Assembly: GCF_048320135.1 (NCBI RefSeq)
Contig: NZ_CP182947.1
Location: 4,030,001 to 4,094,000 of the forward strand
Direction: 5' to 3'
Length of the DNA: 64,000 nucleotides
Origin: Ideonella_A sakaiensis_A
GTDB lineage: Bacteria > Pseudomonadota > Gammaproteobacteria > Burkholderiales > Burkholderiaceae_C
The number at the start of each line of letters is the position of its first letter. The stretch's first letter is position 1. The translations under genes and the position numbers were made by a program. Of the stretch, positions 60,464-64,000 are shown one piece after another. The notes below the pieces were generated by a model that worked only from the letters and a program-made list of their open reading frames with translations, was not told the DNA's origin and did not search any database.

Positions 60464-62053
60464 ATGGCCGTAATCCGCAGTCGCCTGGACCTGCGACCGG
60501 GGGCTCGCGCATCGGCCGCGGGACAGCAGCAGCTTCAGCTTCTGCACGAACGTCTGGCTGCGGCTGCAAGCGGTGGGCGTGACGCCCACATCCAGCGCCA
60601 TCGTGAACGCGGCAAGCTGCTGGCGCGCGAACGAATCGACTTCGTCGTCGACGATGCCAGTGCTTTTCTCGAGCTTTCGCCGCTGGCCGCCTGGGGTCAG
60701 TACGGCAATGACGTCCCGGGGGCGGGCATCGTCACCGGCATCGGAATCGTTGCCGGGCAGCCGTGCATGTTCATCGCCAACGACGCCACTGTGAAGGGCG
60801 GTTCCTTCTTCCACGAAACGGTGAAGAAACACCGCCGCGCGCAGGAGATCGCCTGGCGCCTGCGTCTGCCCTGTCTCTATCTGGTGGATTGCGGCGGTGC
60901 CTTCCTGCCCGAGCAGGATCGTGTGTTTCCCGATCGCGACCACTTCGGCAACTGCTTCTTCCAGCAATGTCGCATGTCGCAAGACGGTATCCCGCAACTC
61001 TCGGTCGTGTTTGGCGGCTGCACCGCCGGTGGGGCCTACATCCCGGCCCTTTCCGATGAAGTGGTGATGGTGCGCGGCAATGCGCGCATCCACCTCGGCG
61101 GGCCCTCCATCGTCAAGATCGCGATCAATGAGACCGTCGACGGCGAAACCCTGGGCGGCGCCGAGATGCACACCCTGGTGTCGGGTGTGAATGACCATCT
61201 TGCCGCGGACGAACCGCAGGCGCTGGCGCGGCTGCGCGAGATCGTCGCCAGTCTGCCACCAGCGCCGCTGCCTGCACCCACGCTGACAGCGCGGCCGCCG
61301 CTGCATGACCCGGCCGAACTTGACGCCGTCGTGCCGGACGAACCCAAGCAGCCCTATGACGCGCGCGAGATCATCGTCCGTCTGGTCGACGGCAGTGAAT
61401 TGCACGAGTTCAAGCCGGACTGGGGTGCCAATCTGGTCTGCGGTTTCGGTGCAATTCACGGTCAGCCGGTGGCTATCCTGGCGAACAACGGCGCGCTCGT
61501 CGCAGAGGCTGCGCTGAAGGGGGCGCACTTCATCGAACTGGCCAATCAGCGCGGCGTGCCGCTGCTGTTCCTGCAGAATATCGCCGGCTTCATGGTTGGC
61601 ACGCAGGCCGAACGCGCGGGGATCGCCAAGCACAGCGCCAAGATGGTCTATGCGATGGCGTGCGCACGCGTGCCGAAGATCACGCTGATCGTCGGCGGGT
61701 CGTACGGCGCTGGCAACTACGGCATGTGCGGGCGCGGCTTCGAGCCCGAGTTCGTATTCGCCTGGCCGAGCGCGAAGGTTGCCACGATGAGCGCCGACAT
61801 CGCCAGCAACGTGATGCTGGAGCTGGCGCGCACCAACATGCGCGGCGCGGCCGACGAGGCGCGGCTGGCGGAGACCGAACGCGCCGTGCGCGAGCAATAT
61901 GGCCGCCAGTCAGATCCCTACTACGCGACCTCCCGGCTTTGGGATGACGGGCTGATCGCGCCGTCCCAGTCCCGCAGTGTGCTGGCGTTGACGTTGGCGC
62001 TGACGACGCGGCGCGTGCTGCCCAAGACCGCCACACCCGTCTATCGCATGTGA
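60464..62053 (+). CDS. Methylcrotonyl/geranyl-CoA-carboxylase-like beta subunit
   Basis: A 529-residue carboxyltransferase more like classical MCC beta than the 54.3 kb copy: NDATVKGGSFFHETVKKH, FPDRDHFGNCFFQQ, GGCTAGGAYIPAL, and NIAGFMVGTQAE then GGSYGAGNYGMCGRGF. The start giving MAVIRSRLDL is chosen because the family domain begins there; the frame is open 56 codons upstream, but that stretch includes the putative promoter. The order beta, hydratase, biotin carboxylase is that of liuBCD and, without the dehydrogenase, atuCEF. The final ten residues differ from MCC. Confidence 0.86.
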   Translation: MAVIRSRLDLRPGARASAAGQQQLQLLHERLAAAASGGRDAHIQRHRERGKLLARERIDFVVDDASAFLELSPLAAWGQYGNDVPGAGIVTGIGIVAGQPCMFIANDATVKGGSFFHETVKKHRRAQEIAWRLRLPCLYLVDCGGAFLPEQDRVFPDRDHFGNCFFQQCRMSQDGIPQLSVVFGGCTAGGAYIPALSDEVVMVRGNARIHLGGPSIVKIAINETVDGETLGGAEMHTLVSGVNDHLAADEPQALARLREIVASLPPAPLPAPTLTARPPLHDPAELDAVVPDEPKQPYDAREIIVRLVDGSELHEFKPDWGANLVCGFGAIHGQPVAILANNGALVAEAALKGAHFIELANQRGVPLLFLQNIAGFMVGTQAERAGIAKHSAKMVYAMACARVPKITLIVGGSYGAGNYGMCGRGFEPEFVFAWPSAKVATMSADIASNVMLELARTNMRGAADEARLAETERAVREQYGRQSDPYYATSRLWDDGLIAPSQSRSVLALTLALTTRRVLPKTATPVYRM

Positions 62054-62061
62054 TAGGCCGA

Positions 62062-62862
62062 ATGATGAAGACACCCAGCTTCGAAACCCTGCTGCTCGAG
62101 ATCGATGGCCGCGGCGTGGCTCGGCTCACGCTGAACCGGCCCGATACCCACAACGCCCTCAACGCAACGCTGATCGTCGAGTTGCATCAGGCCGCCGACT
62201 GGCTGGGCAAGACCGCTGATCTGCGAGCCGTGGTGCTGACAGGTGCCGGCAAGACCTTCTGCGCCGGTGGCGACCTCGGCTGGATGCAGCAGAACATCAA
62301 CAAGACGCGCGCCGAGCGCGTCGCCGAGAGCACCGAGCTGGCGCTGATGCTGCGTGCTCTGAACCAGCTGCCGATGCCGCTGATTGGCCGCGTCAACGGC
62401 CCGGCCTACGGCGGCGGTGTCGGCATGATTTCGGTCTGTGATATTGCGGTTGCGGTCGACAGCGGGATCTACTGTCTGACCGAAGTGCGCCTCGGCCTGC
62501 TGCCGGCGAATATCGCCCCCTACGTGGTGGCACGCATGGGGGAGGCGAACGCACGGCGAACCTTCCTCAGCGCCAAGCGAATGACCGCTGCCGAGGCGCA
62601 CCGCCTCGGGTTGCTTTCGGAGGTGGTGGCTGGCGATCAGCTCGACGCGGCCGTCGAGCGCGAATTGGCTTACCTTCTGCAGTGTGCCCCCGGTGCAGTG
62701 GCGACAACCAAGAAGCTGGTCAGCTATGTGCACGGTCACGATTTGCCCACCAGCATGATCTACGCCGCGGACAAGCTGGCCGACGCCTGGGAAACCGACG
62801 AGGGACGTGAAGGCATCGCAGCCTTCTTCGCCAAACGCCCGCCGGCCTGGCACAACAGCTGA
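62062..62862 (+). CDS. Methylglutaconyl-CoA-hydratase-like crotonase (LiuC/AtuE type)
   Basis: A 266-residue crotonase. GKTFCAGGDLGWM and NGPAYGGGVGMISVCDIAVA, then YCLTEVRLGLLPANIAPYVV with E141, match the LiuC/AUH group, where the TEVRLGLLPA segment holds the catalytic Glu. It should hydrate the carboxylated 3-methylglutaconyl-type CoA to a 3-hydroxy-3-methylglutaryl-type CoA. The ATG at 62062 is used; the next codon is also ATG, and a GTG at 62050 overlapping the previous stop is another possibility. Confidence 0.87.
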   Translation: MMKTPSFETLLLEIDGRGVARLTLNRPDTHNALNATLIVELHQAADWLGKTADLRAVVLTGAGKTFCAGGDLGWMQQNINKTRAERVAESTELALMLRALNQLPMPLIGRVNGPAYGGGVGMISVCDIAVAVDSGIYCLTEVRLGLLPANIAPYVVARMGEANARRTFLSAKRMTAAEAHRLGLLSEVVAGDQLDAAVERELAYLLQCAPGAVATTKKLVSYVHGHDLPTSMIYAADKLADAWETDEGREGIAAFFAKRPPAWHNS

Positions 62863-62881
62863 GCGGCTTTTGGCACACACG

Positions 62882-64000
62882 ATGTTTGACACCCTGCTGA
62901 TCGCGAACCGAGGAGAGATCGCCTGCCGCGTTGCACGCACGGCGCGTCGTCTCGGGCTGCGCACGGTGGCGGTCTATTCGGACGCAGACCGCGACGCACT
63001 GCATGTTGCAAGCTGCGACACCGCGCGGCGCATCGGGCCAGCGGATGCTGCGCGCAGTTACCTCGATGCCGCCGCCATCGTCGCCGCTGCGCAGGCCAGC
63101 GGTGCGCAGGCGGTACACCCGGGTTACGGGTTCCTGTCCGAGAGTCTGGCGTTGATCGATGCCTGTGAGCAGGCGGGCATCACTTTTGTCGGCCCTTCGC
63201 GCGACGCCGTCCGGCGCATGGGCTCGAAGATCGAATCCAAGCGCATCGCGATCGAGCACGGTGTGCCCGTGGTGCCCGGCTACCACGGCGATGACCAGGG
63301 TGATGCGTTGCTGGCCGACGCGGCCGGGCGGGTCGGCTATCCGCTGCTGATCAAGGCATCGGCTGGCGGTGGCGGCAAGGGCATGCGGGTCGTGCGAGCG
63401 GCCGATCAGTTCGGCGCCGCACTGGACACGGTGCGCCGTGAAGCCGCAGCTTCGTTCGGCGACGACCGCGTTCTGCTCGAACGCTATCTCGAGGAACCGC
63501 GTCACCTGGAGGTGCAGTTGCTGGGCGACCGGCACGGCAATCTGCTGCACCTGTTCGAGCGCGAATGCTCGATCCAGCGCAGCCACCAGAAGGTCATCGA
63601 GGAGGCGCCGGCAGCCCACCTTGACGATGTGCTTCGCGACACGTTGCATGCGCATGCGTTGACGATCGGTCGGGCCATCGGCTACGACAGCACCGGCACC
63701 ATCGAGTTCATTCACGACGCGCGCAGCGGCGCCGTCTATTTTCTGGAAATGAATACCCGGCTGCAGGTCGAGCACCCGGTCACCGAGGCGACTGTGGGCA
63801 TTGACCTGGTCGAGTGGCAGTTGCGGGTTGCCGCCGGCGAGCCGTTGGGCTTCGAACAGAAGGACCTGTCACAGCGCGGATGGGCCATCGAGGCACGGAT
63901 CTGTGCGGAGGATCCAGCCGCCGGCTTCGCGCCCGAGGTCGGCTCCATCGCGGGCTACCGCGAAGCCACCGGTGAGGGCATTCGCGTCGACAGCGGCGTG
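62882..64000 (+). CDS. Acyl-CoA carboxylase biotin carboxylase (alpha) subunit, 3' partial
   Basis: Open from the ATG giving MFDTLLIANRGEIA to the window end: 373 codons of an alpha chain that should be near 660 residues. It has YSDADRDALHV, KASAGGGGKGMRVV, FERECSIQRSHQKVIEEAPA and MNTRLQVEHPVTEA, the biotin carboxylase ATP-grasp core; the biotinyl domain lies beyond the window. Together with the beta chain at 60.5 kb it makes a second complete acyl-CoA carboxylase, separate from the 54-58 kb one. Confidence 0.93.
   Translation, partial: MFDTLLIANRGEIACRVARTARRLGLRTVAVYSDADRDALHVASCDTARRIGPADAARSYLDAAAIVAAAQASGAQAVHPGYGFLSESLALIDACEQAGITFVGPSRDAVRRMGSKIESKRIAIEHGVPVVPGYHGDDQGDALLADAAGRVGYPLLIKASAGGGGKGMRVVRAADQFGAALDTVRREAAASFGDDRVLLERYLEEPRHLEVQLLGDRHGNLLHLFERECSIQRSHQKVIEEAPAAHLDDVLRDTLHAHALTIGRAIGYDSTGTIEFIHDARSGAVYFLEMNTRLQVEHPVTEATVGIDLVEWQLRVAAGEPLGFEQKDLSQRGWAIEARICAEDPAAGFAPEVGSIAGYREATGEGIRVDSGV

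Noticed and set aside
1..64000. Mobile elements, tRNA or rRNA genes, CRISPR arrays
   Set aside because: No transposase, integrase, tRNA-like cloverleaf, rRNA segment or regular spaced repeat was recognised on either strand by eye.

Overview
The window is GC-rich, densely coded DNA, most likely from a betaproteobacterium of the order Burkholderiales. The reasons are four Bug-type (TctC-like) periplasmic binding proteins standing alone among catabolic genes, a 55.9 kb hairpin repeat of a kind I recall from Burkholderiales intergenic DNA, and gene families typical of that group. No rRNA, tRNA, CRISPR array, insertion sequence or phage gene was seen. Nearly every gene belongs to CoA-thioester catabolism: eight intact acyl-CoA dehydrogenase (ACAD) genes, one of them a two-domain fusion; six family III CoA-transferase or racemase genes; three MaoC hydratases; three crotonases; two biotin-dependent acyl-CoA carboxylases; a lyase of the HMG-CoA lyase family; ETF-ubiquinone oxidoreductase; and TauD-type dioxygenases.

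Layout. (1) 0-3.4 kb, plus strand: a 5'-truncated TRAP binding protein, an ACAD and a CoA-transferase. (2) 14.1-3.5 kb, minus strand: a long operon headed by an IclR regulator, followed by Bug protein, MaoC, ACAD, a broken SDR/ACAD pair, a thiolase homologue without the nucleophilic Cys, a DUF35 protein, a PaaK-type ligase, an ACAD and a two-subunit CoA-transferase. Its composition resembles actinobacterial steroid side-chain and ring catabolism. A nitronate monooxygenase gene diverges from it. (3) 15.3-22.9 kb: a second IclR, a PaaG-like crotonase, the fused double ACAD, and a MarR/HlyD/DHA2-MFS efflux operon. (4) 33.9-23.1 kb, minus strand: ACAD, CitE-like lyase, acyl-CoA synthetase and CoA-transferase, then CoA-transferase, class II aldolase, CoA-transferase, Bug protein and TauD dioxygenase. 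Class II aldolase and ketopantoate-reductase-like genes diverge from it at 34.1 kb. (5) 36-44 kb: a second TauD, a two-gene ACAD pair, a CoA-transferase, a Bug protein, a bicupin, and decayed copies of the aldolase and TauD. (6) 44.2-52.1 kb: Bug protein, MaoC, an alpha-methylacyl-CoA racemase, two SDRs, ETF-QO, MaoC and a TetR regulator. (7) 52.3-64 kb, plus strand: ACAD, crotonase, carboxylase beta and alpha, HMG-CoA-lyase-like protein and MFS carrier, then a second carboxylase beta, a methylglutaconyl-CoA-hydratase-like protein and a second biotin carboxylase that runs off the window.

How the parts fit. Six copies of a 14-bp motif (CNAACN4GTTNG, one with a mismatch and one with a changed last base) lie in front of the genes of regions 5-7, including the tetR promoter. 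They suggest one TetR-controlled regulon spanning about 36-64 kb. Racemase, dehydrogenases, two carboxylase/hydratase sets and a 3-hydroxy-3-methylacyl-CoA-type lyase are what is needed to degrade methyl-branched, isoprenoid-like acids, so that is the best guess for the substrate (inference). A different IclR-like operator (TTCGTATATCGGAAC) is shared by the promoters at 28.37 and 34.00 kb. A TauD plus class II aldolase pairing occurs three times, once as a pseudogene module. Two places (9.3-10.5 kb and 42.6-44.0 kb) contain genuinely or apparently broken genes.
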